From assembly GCA_932521025.1 (NCBI GenBank), contig OW051471.1, forward strand, positions 62,001 through 126,000: a stretch of DNA of 64,000 nucleotides. Direction: 5' to 3'. The notes under the pieces were generated by a model. The model searched no databases. It worked only from the letters and a program-made list of their open reading frames with translations, and was not told the DNA's origin. This DNA comes from Oscheius onirici (taxonomy: Eukaryota; Nematoda; Chromadorea; Rhabditida; Rhabditidae). Of the stretch, positions 17,156-32,100 are shown piece by piece; the stretch's first letter is position 1; each line of letters starts with the position of its first letter. Position numbers and translations under genes: made by a program.

Positions 17156-20100
17156 ACTATTCAGGAAACAAATCAAAGAAGTCGAAGAAAGAGAAAAAAC
17201 TCAATCAGCATTGGGTAATCACTTACAAGAATGCGATGACGGCTAAAAAATGAAGAGCTAAAAAATGAAGCAATACCGTCAGAACTTGTTCTTCTTTCGG
17301 ACTCAGGAGGGGATGGATAAAGATGAGGACACAGATGGAGAGGACGAGTGAGAGAGGGAGAGAGAGCTCATATGAAGAGCCGTTGAATGCTGTGTGGCAG
17401 TCAATAGCGAACAGCGCGCCTCGGGGGCTGTAATAAGTTAATCGAAATCGATCCCCCAGGCCCCCTGCCTCCTGCTCCCCTCTCTCTCGACGACACACCC
17501 ACAATGCGAGGGAGGGGAAGCTCTGATGCTGCTCAGTAGCAGCCGCTCTCTCTCTCTCTCTCCCGGTACCCAGGCCACCGCAAACGGCAGCTGTGTGCTC
17601 ATTCCGGGGCACGCGGAAAGGTCACTATAGTCCGAGACTTTTTTTTGAAGCGCAGCTGGCACAAAGTCGTTTGGTGGCATTTAATGCGGGAAAGAGACTC
17701 TCAATAAGAAATTTTGAAAAGATACAAAATTATTTTGCTTCCTCGACTCATAGGATACAAATTTCTGTTCTCTACCAAATATGTTCGCTAAAAGAACAAG
17801 ACCAGAGTGGCGACGTCATGAGACCAGAAATGTAGTTAGCTCTCCCAAAAAGGCTCATGTTATGCTGCAGTCCCTCCGACTGACTCCCAGCTGCAATTAG
17901 AAACTTGTGTGTGTGTGCTCTCTCCGTCGGCTTCATAAATGAGCAATGACTCGGCAATGAGAAGCCAGGTGCCTCGGACGAGGCTGCCAAGGAAACAAAA
18001 TTTAGTACAGACTAGGTTGGAGAAGAAAATCTCTCAGATGGTGGCGGTTTCGAAGCCCACATGCATAGGTCTCTGTGCTATGAATGGAATTATTCATTTT
18101 TGAATTGACGGAGCGCTGGAGAGAGTGGGCCAGGGTCAGAAAATGAGCCGAAGCAGGGCTGTGTGTTGCTATGAAATGCGTGTAGATGACGAATTGGCTG
18201 CGGGGAGAGACGGGAGATTAAAACTAGTACGAAAATGAGGGACAGGTGTATCTTGTCAGCAATGGGCAAGAGTTTGGAATAGATCAGAAGCTTGCAGTCT
18301 CGATCATCCAGACATGAATTGTCTTGGCAGAAAACTTACTTAACCGTATGACAATGATTTGTGAACATAAAACGACGGAGATTTGAACGTTTCCTTTAAA
18401 ATATAATTCAAAGTTTTTTTTAGTTTGGACAGTTATAACAATTCTAACAATTGAAACAGATTAGAATCTTCAGAAGCCGTTTTCCCGTGTTTCGCGGTAG
18501 AGAAAAACTCGTTCATGGAAGGTACAATAGAGCGCGTTTATGAATAAGAAATGCGAAGAAAAGGTCAAGGATTTGTCTGGAGTTTATCAAAGGCTACTGT
18601 AAAAACCCCAATCTTTTCCAAGCTAAAAGTGCATCCCATTCTGGACACAAAGTACAATGCCTGGAAACGTGAAAAATCCCATGACCACTGCGCGTTTTTA
18701 TCAGAACCAGTAGCCCTGGACTGACGTCAGCGAAAAAATCTACGTATATGCAGGCTCAAATTAGATTTAGAGATAAAAGAAGGAGATAAGGGATAAATGG
18801 ATTAGGATTGGCCGGAGAGAAAGAGACCAAATCGGGGCGCTGTCTCTTTCTCCCGACGACGACAAATCGATAGGGACAGCAACATTGACAAACAAATACT
18901 ATCGGACGGTCGGATGGACGCTTGGCGAGACGGGTTAGAGAACAGGAAATGTCAGGAATCGAAAAATAAATATATAAAAGATGAAAAAGTTCTTGATTTA
19001 TGGTGCGGTATAAGTACGACATTTTTCAAGTCGTAGAAAATAGCTGCGTAAGCATGGCTTTTTTTTGGCAAATGCAGAAGAACTAGCTTTAAACCTGACC
19101 ACCTTTTTGGAATGCGGTAACAAAAGAATCCGCCGCGCTCAATTTAACAGACAGAGAGAATTGTCAATACCACAACAGAACAGGTTTTATCGGGACTGTT
19201 TTGGCCTCTTAACTTTTGCCTCGGTGAAAAGAATGCAAAAGAGGGGAGACAGCAATTGATCGCCAAGAAGGGAAACGGTTCTGATAAGAACTATATAGCT
19301 CGTCCGGGCCGGATATTTATGACCCTTCTGACTTAGCAAAACAGAGATCGAAAGGGAAGGAGAAGAAAGTATTGGACAAGAGAAACCAGTCACATAAGCT
19401 GATGGAAACGGAGAATGGAAAGGGGAATGGGCAATCGGGATGGAAAGACTGAGAAAATGAGAAGAAGAGGGCGAGGAGACACAGAGAGACAGCGAGACAC
19501 AATTGCAGACAGAGAGATAGAGAGACTAAGACAAAAAAAGGATATACGTAGGATAAGTTGATGCGGAAGAGAGTATGAGAGACTGGACGAGAAGATGAGG
19601 CGGATAAATTGCCGAGACTCTGATCTCGGCTCAGAGCGACGGCTAATACGTCCCCCGGCGCCGTGAATCTGCTGCGTGAGCGCTCATGAGGATATTCGCT
19701 AAGGGAAGGGAAAGCGGACAACGTCGTCGTCGCGTTACCGTGGTGACGATTTCTCGAGCCCGAATCTGGAGAAGGATAAGCCGACTGATACGAAATAATC
19801 TGAGAAGGAGGAATTGATCAGGGGAAGGAGGGAGTAGACTGATTCCTACTGACTCGATGATATCCAGATGAAGAAGATTAACCGTTTCTTCCTTCAAAAA
19901 TATCAGATTTTCCGCCTTAGGGAGCTCTGATAGAAGGTCGACCTGATATGAGCTATCTGAGCTGTTTGGCCAGGGAAAAGAGACACAGAGATAGCACGAG
20001 ACACGGGAGCGGAGCCATAAAAGACGGTCGGGATATCAGCAAAGTGAAATCACACACAGAGTTAATCGATTTTGGGATAAAACCGTGAATGGAAAGGATT

Positions 20101-20569
20101 TTTGGATAGTTTATACAGCTGGATGTGTAAAAGGCTAGGAGAGAAGGCGGATTTCAAAATGTTTGAAGGACAGCGATACAAAATCAAAAACAACAGAAGG
20201 GAATTCGAATTAATTCACTTTTTTGAATACAAGAACACTTTCTGCATAGTTTTCTTGAAAAGCCTTTAGAACCGTGCTTTTTCATTTACGAAAAATTCGA
20301 AAGGAAAAGATGAATCGGCTTAGAAAGCAAGTGATAGACGTCTCAACGACGTCTGGCCTGCTGAGGCAACAGTCCAAGTGTCAAGTGTCAGGCGGCGGAC
20401 AAAAACAGCCTCAGCTTTGATCAGTTCCAGCAGTTCTGAAGCCCAATTCACACAAAATACCACTCTAATATGTCAACTACTCCACATTCTCTCAAATTAA
20501 TTCCAGAACAAAATTAATTCTGCCCTTTTCCACAGGCAGTTAACGGAAGAGAAGGAGAGAGAGCCTGTT

Positions 20570-20722
20570 TGTCAATAGGTGGAGAGAGAGCTGGCAGGAA
20601 AAGAGAGAGAAAGAGAGCGGTCGGCAATCGATTGGCTCACACGGCTGGCGAGAGGGCCCCGAGAGAAGAGGGAAAAGAAGAGCACAGGGGCTGCTCTCAT
20701 CTTTCTCTCTCTCTCTCTCTCT
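20570..20722. repeat. GA-rich then CT-rich low-complexity tract
   Basis: A purine-rich GAGAGA stretch is followed by a (CT)n run of more than 20 bases at 20701-20722. The two halves are roughly complementary and could fold, but they look like simple-sequence expansion. Confidence 0.6.
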
Positions 20723-21572
20723 AGGACGTGTGGACATCTTAGAGTGACGTGGAAGGAGACGAAGTGAGGGAGCTAAAGTCGACACTCTGGTGTTGAGACT
20801 CAGAGAACCAAAGATCGATTACCAAAATGAATTGGTTTTCTGATATTTCTTGAAAAGCGGATAAAAGTAAAGTAAAGTTTCTTCCCGACTCAAGACTGAG
20901 TTCCGAAGAGACTCATGGGCTGCGGGTGCTTCCTGAGTGGCCAGCTTGCATTGCAGGTCTAACACGTACAGTATTCCAATTTGATAGCCCGGCTATGTGA
21001 CACATCCGCATAACCTCTACGTCTGTTTTCTGTTCCCTAAAAGCCCTTTCGTGACTCATGAATCTCGTCACACCCTGCGGCAAGGGCATTCAAAACAAAG
21101 GGCACCAGACGAGCAGAAGATCTTGAAATGGTTGACAGAAGCTGTGACCTTTTCAAGTGGCTGCGTGTCTAAAAGCTGGTCAGGGCGAGATGAAGAAAAA
21201 GAGCGCACTCTATAGGTGGCAAAACTAGATATTTTGGTAGATCAATTGAACAGCTGGTATAAACTAGAAAAAAGTTTGGTAGGGTGACAAAAAATCTGAC
21301 AATTAGAAACAGAGGGACAGAGAAACAGAGACGGAAAATAGGAACCAAAGCCAGAAACTCCACAGATCTCTTGTGTTTCTCTCCAACCGCCTCAGACAGT
21401 TGGGTTTTCATGTACCAAAACATCTCTCTTCCGATTCGGATATCAAAAGAAGGATGATCCCCTGTGTGCAGTGACGCGTCTCGAGGGTGTTAATTGTGGA
21501 AAGCCATTTCTCTGTCTGAGTCAGAAGGAGGAGGCCAGGGGCAACACCACAGCTAACCCGTTCCGGGCGGAC

Positions 21573-21579
21573 TATAAAA
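21573..21579 (+). promoter_or_regulatory. TATA box of the ground-like gene
   Basis: TATAAAA lies about 60 bases before the chosen ATG at 21634. A start site 25-30 bases downstream would fall near 21602, which argues against the in-frame upstream ATG at 21598. Confidence 0.6.
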
Positions 21580-21633
21580 GGCTGACACTGTCGCTCAATG
21601 GCATGCCATCCCTTTTCTCTTTACTCTAAAAGG

Positions 21634-23123
21634 ATGAAACTTCAATTATTTCTAATACTTTCGATAGCACAGGGAGCTGTAGCCACTTTTGGTAACTTTT
21701 CTTTTCTATTTTTTGTATTTTTTTTTACTTTTTTCAACGAAATTATTGGGATCCTGAAAAGATTTTGGGAGAAGAGATTTTCGGATCCGAAAAATTTGTG
21801 AAAACTTTTAGGAGGATGTTGTGGTATGGCTCCCTCTCCATTACCGTGTCCTCCGCCGATGTGTGCTCCGATGCCTCCTCCTTGCCCTCCTCCACCAATT
21901 TGCCCGCCTCAGGTATCCTTCCCTTTACCTTCATTTAAATCTTATAGTTCTGTCCCCCACCGCCGCTCTGTCCTCCTCCTCCGCCTCCACCTCCTCCTCC
22001 GATGTGTCCTCCTCCTCCACCCCCTCCACAAATCTATCAGACTCCATGCCAGAGCTATGCACCGGCTCCGATCTTCAATCAGGTAAATTTTACTTTTTTC
22101 AGAAACGGAAAGAAAATTTCAGTACGCCCAACAACCAGCCAACGACTGTTGCTGCAGATGCGGAACACCTTGCCGTTACCGTGCTCGTCATAGGACTCAT
22201 GGCTCCAAGGTAAACAAAAAAAATAAAAGAAACAAGAACGGTTTAGATTTTCTCTGCTGCCGAGGTCGAAATCGAGGAACAGGAGGCCACTTGCAGTTCT
22301 AAGAAGCTGAAGGCAGTGATGGAAGATGTAAGTTAAACAAAAAGTTCCACACAAGAGAACGCATTTTCTTTTTGCTATTTTTTATCGCGAGAAGGGCAAA
22401 GCGGAAGGCGCATCTTTTTTAGGCTAAGGTAAAGAAGGTTTTCTTTACTTTGCCTTTACTTTAACGGTCTGAACAGTCTAGTTCGAATACCAAAAAAGAC
22501 ACCTAGTAGGACGGGTAAGGTAAAGAAGAACCCAGATCTTGACCGGCAAGTTTTAGCGCACTAGTAACAGCGCAATGACTTTCGGTTCAGCTAAAAGTTT
22601 TGATCTTCTCTTCGTTTGACAGCTCTATAAAACTGTTTACGACTTCCTGTCATCAGGTCACAGAAACACTCAGAGTATGATTTATTTCCTCTCAAACCCG
22701 TCCTCTCTTCCCGTGTTCCCTCATCTGTAAGGCTTCCGGTTTCTCGCCATCAAAGACTTTCTCCTTCAGCGAATTTGATGGATTTGTTGTGTGGCAAGGT
22801 CGTCAGCACCTTATCTCTTTCCGTTGCGTGTTTTTACCCGTTTAATGCGGCCTTCTGTGGCTTGTTTGTGACGCGCGGGTTAATTTACACCCAAAATGTG
22901 AACTGTTGCGCGAGAAAGGGGAAAATAATGGAAGAAATTTCAGAACATTACTCGCGACCCGACCATCTCAAAGAGAGCCATCCAGAAGGCTGCCGAAGAA
23001 AAGTTGTTCGGCAAATTTAATGTCATCTGCGCCAAGGGAGATTTCTCCTACGTCGCCTATACCGAGACCTTCTGCCAGTACAGCAACGACGATGTCACCT
23101 GCTATGCTTTCCGTCCCATGTAA
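21634..23123 (+). CDS. Secreted ground-like domain protein with proline-cysteine-rich N-terminal half
   Basis: Exons join in frame from the signal peptide MKLQLFLILSIAQGAVATF, through a stretch of CPPP repeats (21814-22080, with runs of ten and seven prolines), a Cys-rich and basic segment (CCCRCGTPCRYRARHRTHG) and an acidic linker. The C-terminal ground-like domain begins near TCSSKKLKAVMED and continues in the last exon with NITRDPTISKRAI through VICAKGDFSYVAYTETFC to TCYAFRP and TAA. The family is nematode-specific, secreted from epidermis and related to the Hedgehog-related groups (C. elegans grl genes); roles in cuticle or extracellular matrix are suspected. The long proline tract suggests a matrix-like extended region. 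The intron at 22331-22943 is about 600 bases, much longer than the others, and contains small self-complementary GGTAAAGAAGG/TCTTTACTTT motifs. Confidence 0.88.
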
Positions 23124-23340
23124 GCAGAAACTGTCGTGTGTCAGACAATTTTTGTACATTGGGTTGCCATTCGTTACCATTCTATTCTGCCGAAAATGAA
23201 CATTTCTCCAACTATACTATCTTTTTGTCTCTCTCTTTGAATAGCACAAAAATTTCCGTATAATTCATTCTATAAACTGGCCAAAAATATACAACATTGT
23301 ACCCTGTGTATTGCGAGAAGTATTCCCCTCTCCCAAAAAA

Positions 23341-24515
23341 TCATTGCCTATTCTGGAGAACGAGCAGCTTGAGCTGCTCAATTTCGCTTTCCATATGATC
23401 AACAGTAGTGCGAAGGTTGTCGTTTCTCTTGCTCAAAAGACTCAGCTCTTCTTCAGCCCGTTCACGAGCTGCTCTCTGACGTTTACGGTAACGGGCTGCT
23501 GCTTCGTTGTTCTGATTTCTCTTTCTTCGAAGAATTTCTTCGGGACTTTCTATTTGTCCATCGTCGATCGACGACTGTCTCATCGCCGAGACTACCATTT
23601 TCACCACCTCTTCAAGAAGGACAGCATTCGGCATCTGAATTGTAAGTTTCAGAAGAAGAAAAAACTATCAAAACCTGAGAATTATGGCTGACCATAATTG
23701 GTGGAACTGGATAACCATGGTGCTGCACCTGAGGCATATAGCCTCCCTCTTCTGGAGAATATGGAGGAGGTGCAAAATGACTCATAGGATCGTACATTTG
23801 GTCAGGATACATCTGGGGAAGTGGAGAAGGAATTGAGGTCATCGGGAAGACCATTGGAGAAGAGCATGGTGCCTGAGGAGTCCTGGGAGAAGTGGGACAG
23901 CTCAGTTCGGAGAAGGGTGTGGTCTGAAGTATGCGTTAAGTTAGAGTCTCAGACAGAGACAAAATTTTCTCGTCACAAGTTTTCCGGGAAGTCGTCCTTC
24001 GCCCAGTAGCTGTCGACTGATAATTTATTGGCTACTTTAGATAAGACTAGAAAAAGGTGCTCCAGTCACATCACCATTTCCTTGAAATGATCCCCGTCAT
24101 TTAACCTACCGTAGTACTTCTTTCCAGTTGCGCACACTCGGTGACAATCTCGTGGAAAATGTCCTGTTGAGTTCTTTCTATCGGAGGCGGAGCATACTGA
24201 TGATGAAGATGTTCCTGTGGATGAACCACTATTTGTGGAGGAATAACTTGAACAGGAACAGAAGTGGAAGAAGGGTGATGGTGAACTGGTGGATGGTAAA
24301 TTGGGGGACGAGCTGAAAAAGGTTTTTGGAATTGTCTGTCAAAACCTAAATGTTGTGATCTTCGGACAGTGTCGGTCCGGCCGAATATTTGGTGAAACAA
24401 GGTAACAAGAGGCTTTTGAAGAGAATGTCCAGAACCAAAAGGACCCTGACTTTCAAAAAAGATATTTTTCTTCTCCGTATCCACCCAAAGACAAAGATTT
24501 GGGTCCTAATTTCAT
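23341..24515 (-). CDS. bZIP transcription factor of the ATF4 type
   Basis: The last exon (23634-23341) encodes the basic region [19 protein letters not shown] and a leucine zipper ending in VLQNRQ and TGA. The basic-region signature NxxAAxRYR, with Tyr where most bZIPs have Cys or Ser, is characteristic of ATF4/ATF5 proteins. Upstream exons 23923-23675 and 24312-24110 encode a Pro/His/Gln/Met-rich region with no clear fold (for example [14 protein letters not shown]), phase 0 throughout. The first exon is tentative: ATG at 24515 gives [11 protein letters not shown], ends at a GTGGAT donor and has the phase needed by the next exon. ATF4-type factors bind CRE-like or C/EBP-ATF sites in stress and amino-acid responses. 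A translational upstream-ORF switch, common in this family, could not be judged because the 5' UTR is not known. Confidence 0.8.
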
Positions 24516-24647
24516 AGTTTTTTGGTCTTTTTGTGATCGACAATAAAATTACAAAATATAGTGTTTACAAGCAACAAAAATGAAAATTAATATCATAATC
24601 GAGCTCAGAATCTTTGAAAACCCCAGAAACTAAAATACAAAACCTTT

Positions 24648-24732
24648 TTCGTCGACGGGGATCGAACCAGAAACCCCCTCTTTATGTTCGTATACTAGAC
24701 AACGATGTTATCCACCCGGCCATGTGGACAAA
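24648..24732 (-). tRNA. Degenerate tRNA-like sequence (possible tRNA relic or SINE head)
   Basis: Read on the minus strand there is an A-box-like TGGCCGGGTGG and, about 50 bases on, a good B box GGTTCGATCCC. Acceptor-stem halves and the T stem do not pair well, so this is unlikely to be a working tRNA. The loop CTAGTAT would give anticodon AGT if folded. Confidence 0.3.
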
Positions 24733-24863
24733 GTTCGCACCCGTATCGTGTCGTCATACTTGATTAACTAGGTCCCAAAAAGAAAAACCCTGTGAAAACA
24801 GAGGTTAGACAAGTTTTGAAAGCCTCTTCCATAGGGAGGAGTATTTTTTTAACTGTAACCGAG

Positions 24864-25069
24864 ACATGGCTGACGGCCCGGACCGATGTTAGAAAAAGAG
24901 TGTTTTTTGACCAAAAATCAGCATTTTTTCGTCATTTTTAGTTAAACAATTCAGCAAAATATAACAACTTCTTTGATTTAGTTCTAAAATGCACTATAAT
25001 ATGACCAGCTTCGTCCTTGGTCCGACGGCCAAGTCTGGGGACCGGGCCGGCCCGGAGCCATGTCTAGTC
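24864..25069. mobile_element. About 205-bp GC-rich element with inverted ends
   Basis: The left end reads AGACATGGCTGACGGCCCGG and the right end, inverted, AGACATGGCTCCGGGCCGG. T-rich flanks outside extend the match. No clear target duplication is seen, so the element class is open. Confidence 0.45.
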
Positions 25070-26094
25070 AAAAAAACTGATGACTTATGTTCTATTTGCT
25101 GTACCTAGGTTTTCCACCCAAGGCATACCTACTGTTTGTTCTGACTGCTGCGGCCTCAGAGATTTTCTTCTGAAGGGCATGAGAGAGGACAAGAATCCCC
25201 TCTTGACCATGTCGTCCGCATCGAATCCGGGGTACATTTTGTCGTTTGATTACCCTGAACAGAGAATAACTGACCCAAAAATTGAAGTTTTAATAGGAAG
25301 GAAATGAAAATAATAAGAAGCTTAAAAGGCTGTGACCAGAATCAGCTCTTGGGGAGAGCAAAGAAGGGGCAAGGTCCAACAAAAAAAGTTCAATAATTTT
25401 TTTAAATCCTCCGGAACCGGTAATCACATCCTTGGCGGCTGTGGCGTGTAAACTCGGCTAGAATACCGCATAAAAACGTGCCAAGCAACATTTTAGTACT
25501 GACGATAAATAATGAGCCGGACGAAAAGAATTCTTATCTCTCTTCCCAAAAATTCAAGCCCACAGAGTACCGAAGCACAAGCGGTCGAATCAATGGACAC
25601 AGACGAGTGAGCTGATAAGAGGACTCTCTTTGTAGAAAACAAGAGCACGGGGGACACAGTTTCTTGTACTTGGCACATTTTTCAGAAGTTTTCCTTGGCA
25701 GTTTATTCGAAGCCTGTTGTTTACTTCTCAAGAGCCCGACCACCCGCTGCTGACCATGTTGAGAGCAGGAATGGTCACCAGCAGCGCCATGTAACCTGAT
25801 CCATTCTTATCATAAACTCTTCTTTTTTTGGGTAGAACGGTTCTGCCAGCCGTTTACAGTATTCGTTCCCTCTTGAATATTACGCAAGCTGGCAGATGGC
25901 TGCCGCAGCGATTTGTCAGCCGCGCGGCTCTGCAATAACAGATGCCGCCTTACGCCACAGTGAGCACACCGCAAAATACCGCACAAAGTGCCTCAAAAGG
26001 AAAAGGCGGAGATCAAGATGTGAGATAGCAATGAGACGATAAGTCAGATCAAGTGTCTGGAATTGTTAGAACATGATTGGAGGAAATAATAGTC

Positions 26095-26275
26095 TCTGTC
26101 TTTTTGGTTCTATGTTTCTATGTCTCTCTGTCTCTCTGACTTTCCTCTGTCTCTCTGTTCTTCTGATTCCCTCTGACTCTCTGTCTTTCTGTCTCTCTAT
26201 CTGTCTCTCTATCTCTCTGTCCCTTTCTCTGATTCTCTGTCTCTCTGTCTATATCTTCTCTGCAACCTGTCTCCA
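26095..26275 (+). repeat. CTCTGT/CTCTCTGT simple-sequence tract
   Basis: Nearly 180 bases of degenerate TCTCTGTC units. The same unit recurs inside many introns of this window. Confidence 0.7.
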
Positions 26276-26354
26276 CCCTACCGTACTTTTCTAAAAAAGG
26301 AAACTAATGAAATTCTCCCCCGTCGTCCCCATTCTCCATCATCATTTCTCGCTC

Positions 26355-26528
26355 TAATCCTTTCCGCTCACTGTTTTGACTCTTCTCCCAAGCAGCCGCC
26401 GGCTGTCATTTCTGAGATGGGCGTGCCTACCGTAGTCTTCTCCATCCTCCTCCCTCCCAAAAGCCATAGTAAGCCCTCGTTGTTCTGGCCGTGTATCCTT
26501 GACGGGATCAAATTCCTACAATTAATCC
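26355..26528 (+). promoter_or_regulatory. unc-30: Two TAATCC sites upstream of unc-30
   Basis: TAATCC occurs at 26355-26360 and 26523-26528, the second only 41 bases before the unc-30 ATG. TAATCC is the known core for K50 homeodomains of the PITX/UNC-30 class, so self-regulation is possible. A six-base motif is common, so this is inference. Confidence 0.3.
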
Positions 26529-26568
26529 TAACACTCATAAGCTGCCCCTGGCTCAACACTAAGGCCTT

Positions 26569-28252
<1,684 letters not shown>

Positions 28253-29113
28253 TACTTCCACATTTTCTTTCTCCTTTTTGCCCTCGTTGATCTCAGTCTC
28301 CCTCAAAATTGTACATTTTACTCTCTTCCAATTCCCCAGTCTAGTTCTATTGCAGCCGGTTGTGAGTCATGAACAGCTTTATTGCCAAGAAAATAAACAA
28401 CGTTTTTGACTTCTTTAGCGGCAGAAAATAGACATATTTGTATTTGAATAGCCATGTCTTCAAATTGGCGCGCTCTTTGGCCAATGCCGTGTGCCTGGCC
28501 CGTCTGGCGCGTCGCGGTTCGCGTAGCTGCCATGCCATACATATTGGCCTCTTTTGGATTATTTTCCCGCGTTTATCGCTACCTTGGCAAATCAAGTGGG
28601 AAATTAAATTGCGTCTATCCTTTGCAATTCCGCGGCCTGGGGAAAAACCAGCAAAAATAGTTCTTGGACTTGATTTCAGCCAAAAATAGCAGTTTTTCTT
28701 TTGCCATTTTTTAAAAAGGTGTAGAACGGATCAAAAACTACCGCTTTACAGTCAAAAGACTGAAAAATGTTAACCTGTATCTTTAAATTCATGGCGAACC
28801 AAATTTTTTGTTTCTTTGATAAAGTTCATCTGGAACTTTCATCTTTCCCAAATACATCATTCAATCACTGATTTTCACTTATTTTTTTCATGCAAACCAA
28901 TTTCAAATACAGGAAAACCGACTTCAAATTCACCAGATACGCAGCATTGCGGACCGTGCCCCCAATCGCGACGGGACCCTTCCACTGGTCGATAAAAGCG
29001 TTCGCGTCTCGCGCTGCCCATAATTTTCAAATTTTTCGCTTCTCCCTCGTATTTCATCGATTCCTTTACGTATTTTTCAATTCGAGAACATGAAATTCTC
29101 CTTCAGTTCAGAA
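28253..29113. other. Intergenic stretch between unc-30 and the zinc-finger gene
   Basis: Holds an AATAAA at 28392-28397, about 140 bases after the unc-30 stop, which is likely its polyadenylation signal. A GC-rich patch at 28465-28535 and another at 28945-29020 are unexplained; no domain is visible in any frame. Confidence 0.5.
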
Positions 29114-32100
29114 ATGTCAGATTCGGGTTTCTCAACGCCGCGGTATATAACCGTACGGGAGTCTGGGAGCAACTTTCGAGTGTGAGTTTATATTCTGAGA
29201 ATTTATTGAATAGCGTTTTTAGAAACTACGGAGGCTCGTCTACCTCCAATCTCCCAGTCGTCAGTGCTCGTCACATTTTCTACCATGTCATCATTTCGGA
29301 GCAGCAGAGACATTCAGTGGAAGGGGCCTTGGTGAGTATTTTTTAAAAGATTTCATTGTCTCAAGGAAGTTTTTTGAAAAGAAAAATTAAATATGGAAAT
29401 ACTTTTTCAGAAAAGGCTCAACATCAGCTTTGCAAGTGAGCTGAACCCGATGAATTTCGATTACGCCAAGAAACAAATGATTCTGATGCAGAGAAACATC
29501 AATAAGGAACAGTCGGATCATGGTAATACTCGAAAAATACATCTATTGGAAAAGGACACTCTCCAGAGCATTTTTGACACATGTGAACACAAAATTCAGT
29601 CCATACAGAAACAGGTAGCGTGAAGATTGTAATAGACCTTACATTGAAAAGTTCAGGCAGAGAGAGAGAATTCGGAACACCCGGAAGGTTCGGAAACTTA
29701 TAAAAAGAACAGACAGTTCATCAAATTCATGGAGAATACGATGGAAACTATTGAGGCCGTTCAGAACAAGGTTCGGAGTCAACAAGACGAATATATGAAG
29801 GTAGAGAGACAGAAAGACAGAATGACAAAGAATTTTATAGAATCGTCGAGCTGCCGAGACTGAGCTGCAAAACAAGAAGTTCAATGAGATGAAAAAGAAC
29901 AATGGAAATGTTTATCTAACCAATGAACAGGCTAAATTTTACGAGATCAAAGTATGACTCGCGTTTCTTGCATTTTGAATATTTTCTTGTAGGCTCCAAA
30001 ACGCTTGACGCCTTTGGATAATGAGGAAAAGAGCGAGGACAATGAAGATGACGATCCCCAAGAGGAGGGAGCTATCAGTGCCTTGGATCTTCTTGGAGGA
30101 GAGGAGGACGAAGTTCATGGCTCAATGAACATTTTCGAAGACGAGGAGAAAAATGGGGCGATACTTATGAACAGTGGGAAGAAAGCTGCGAAAGAAAGCG
30201 AGTCGGATGGCTCAGAGCCAGAAATTCTGCAAGGTCCGATTGCTACAAGTGCTCAGGTTTGATTATATTTTGTTTTTAGTCATTAGGACGATTCAGAATT
30301 CTTTCCGAGAAGCTCTCCAGCGCCAAGTCGAAGCAACTGCTGGCAGTGGAGACGAGCCTGTGCTCACGGCAGCTACTGCATTCGATAATGAAGTACAGAG
30401 TCTTTTTGAAGACGGTAAGTGAAAATATCTCTTCCTCTCTCTCCCTTTGCCTCTCTGTCGCTTTCATCTTGAGAACTTCAGATGAGAAGCCACCGACTTT
30501 GGAAGAAGGAGCCATACAAGTCAGACAACCTCCTGGTCCCCGTGTAGCTCAGCCAAAGCTCCCGGTCTATCGCCGAGTCGTCTACAATGCTTCCGACAGC
30601 AAAAAACCGAGGATTCTGGGAGGCACTGGTGGAGGAGTGACCTACAGAGTAGTACAGCCTTCCATTGCCAGTACGCAGAGCCGTTTTACGCCAAAAGTTG
30701 TAGTGACCAAGCCGCTGTCTGTTAAAGATTTGATGGCACCGTCGGATTCAGCCTCAATGCGACCGAGTTCTTCCTCGGAATATTCCAGTCATGTACCTAG
30801 TCGCGTCAACAGTGTCATCTTCCGCAAAGACTACAAGCATCCACCAGCACCATTGCCAGCAGATGACGGAACGCATGTTCTCTGTCATCTCTGTGACAAT
30901 AGGATCATGTGCACAAGACTTTCGAATCTGACGAATCATGTCCGTAGACACTCGGCCGTCAAGCAGTACCAGTGCATTCACTGTACCTATCAGCACAACG
31001 AAATGGCAAAGGTTGGTTCAGAAACAGGACAGAGCACAATACCTTTTCAGGTTCGTCTTCACATGAACAACAACCACGGGGACAACTCTAGCACTCCTAC
31101 AGACAATCTTACTTCTGAAATGCAGAAAATGTGGAGCCTACTGATGGAACAGTGTTTCCCAGGCTACATGGAGCAGCTCAAACAGCTTCAGGTACTTTCT
31201 GTTTTATGGTTTAACTTTCTTTTAGCCTCACGCAGCTAATTCAATTGACTGGGAGAAGCAGGGAGTTGTCAGAAACCGTGGCGAGTACGGTACCACCACT
31301 CTGGACGATATCCACAGCTGTCTGGAGTGTGGAGAAGCCATCTCGGTCAATTCGGGACAGAAAAACATGGCGATGTCGGAACCACTGGTCGATCATATTC
31401 TTGACCAGCACAAGGACATTTGTCAGGCTTACAAATGCTCTCTTTGTGACTATGTCAATACCGACGAGGTTTTTTATTATTAATTTTCTACCATTATTTT
31501 AATTTCTAGCATAAAGTTCGGTGGCACATCGATAGATCCCATCCGGGAGAAGCCGCACATGCCGAACTGGAACCGGAAGGAACCCATCTGACCCTGTTCT
31601 TATACCAATTCTTTCCGAGCATCGCAAATGGTAAGTCTTTTGAGGTTTATTTTAAATTTCCATATTTAAGTGATCGGAACTCTTGATGATCCGGACGAAG
31701 AAGACCTCAAAAAGGCAGTCAGTCGACGGATGGATGTAACTCCCATGAGATCTCGTCCAAGCTTTCCCAGCGTAACAGAAGGACTGATCAAGACCGAGGA
31801 TGAGCTAAATGACTACGATGACGACTACAATTCGCCCATGGCGAAGAAAGCCAAAATTGATCCGAACAGTCTGACCAAAAATCAGGTTCTCTGCGAGGTA
31901 GGCAACAAATGATCTTCAGAGAAACAAAATAACAGAAAAAGAAGGAAAATGATTTTAAAATTTCATATTTTCAGCTCTGTGAGAAGGTCCTAGAATGGAC
32001 TAATCACAATACTCTGTGCTCCCTCCTTGCCCACGCCAAAAGACATTTCAAAATTAAGCAGTTCGTCTGTCCGAAGTGTGACTACGCCAGTAGCGAGTCC

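Larger units (their letters stand above)
15542..21572. other. 6-kb gene-poor stretch upstream of calcineurin and the ground-like gene
   Basis: Divergent intergenic DNA rich in AGAGAG/CTCTCT runs, with short open frames that have no domain or splice support. It holds part of a dispersed repeat near 16.0 kb, a possible tiny secreted peptide at 16961, and a GA/CT microsatellite near 20.6 kb. Confidence 0.5.
24516..26568. other. Divergent intergenic region between the bZIP gene and unc-30
   Basis: About 2 kb containing a tRNA-like relic, a GC-rich inverted-terminus element, a CTCTGT simple-sequence tract and two TAATCC sites before unc-30. The open frame at 25080-25307 shows no domain and no splice partners. 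Confidence 0.5.

Noticed and set aside
20932-20960. Short ATG frame starting Met-Gly-Cys-Gly-Cys before a GT site
   Set aside because: Looks like a lipidated N-terminus, but there is no second exon and the stretch is too short to support.
21598-21633. Upstream in-frame ATG for the ground-like protein
   Set aside because: It lies about where transcription should start from the TATA box and would place 12 polar residues before the signal peptide.
26095-26275. Regular CTCTGT units resembling a repeat array
   Set aside because: Simple-sequence DNA without spacers; not a CRISPR-type array, and the organism is a eukaryote.
28438-28689. Overlapping frames in a GC-rich patch
   Set aside because: Both strands are open with no domain; likely composition effect after the unc-30 3' end.
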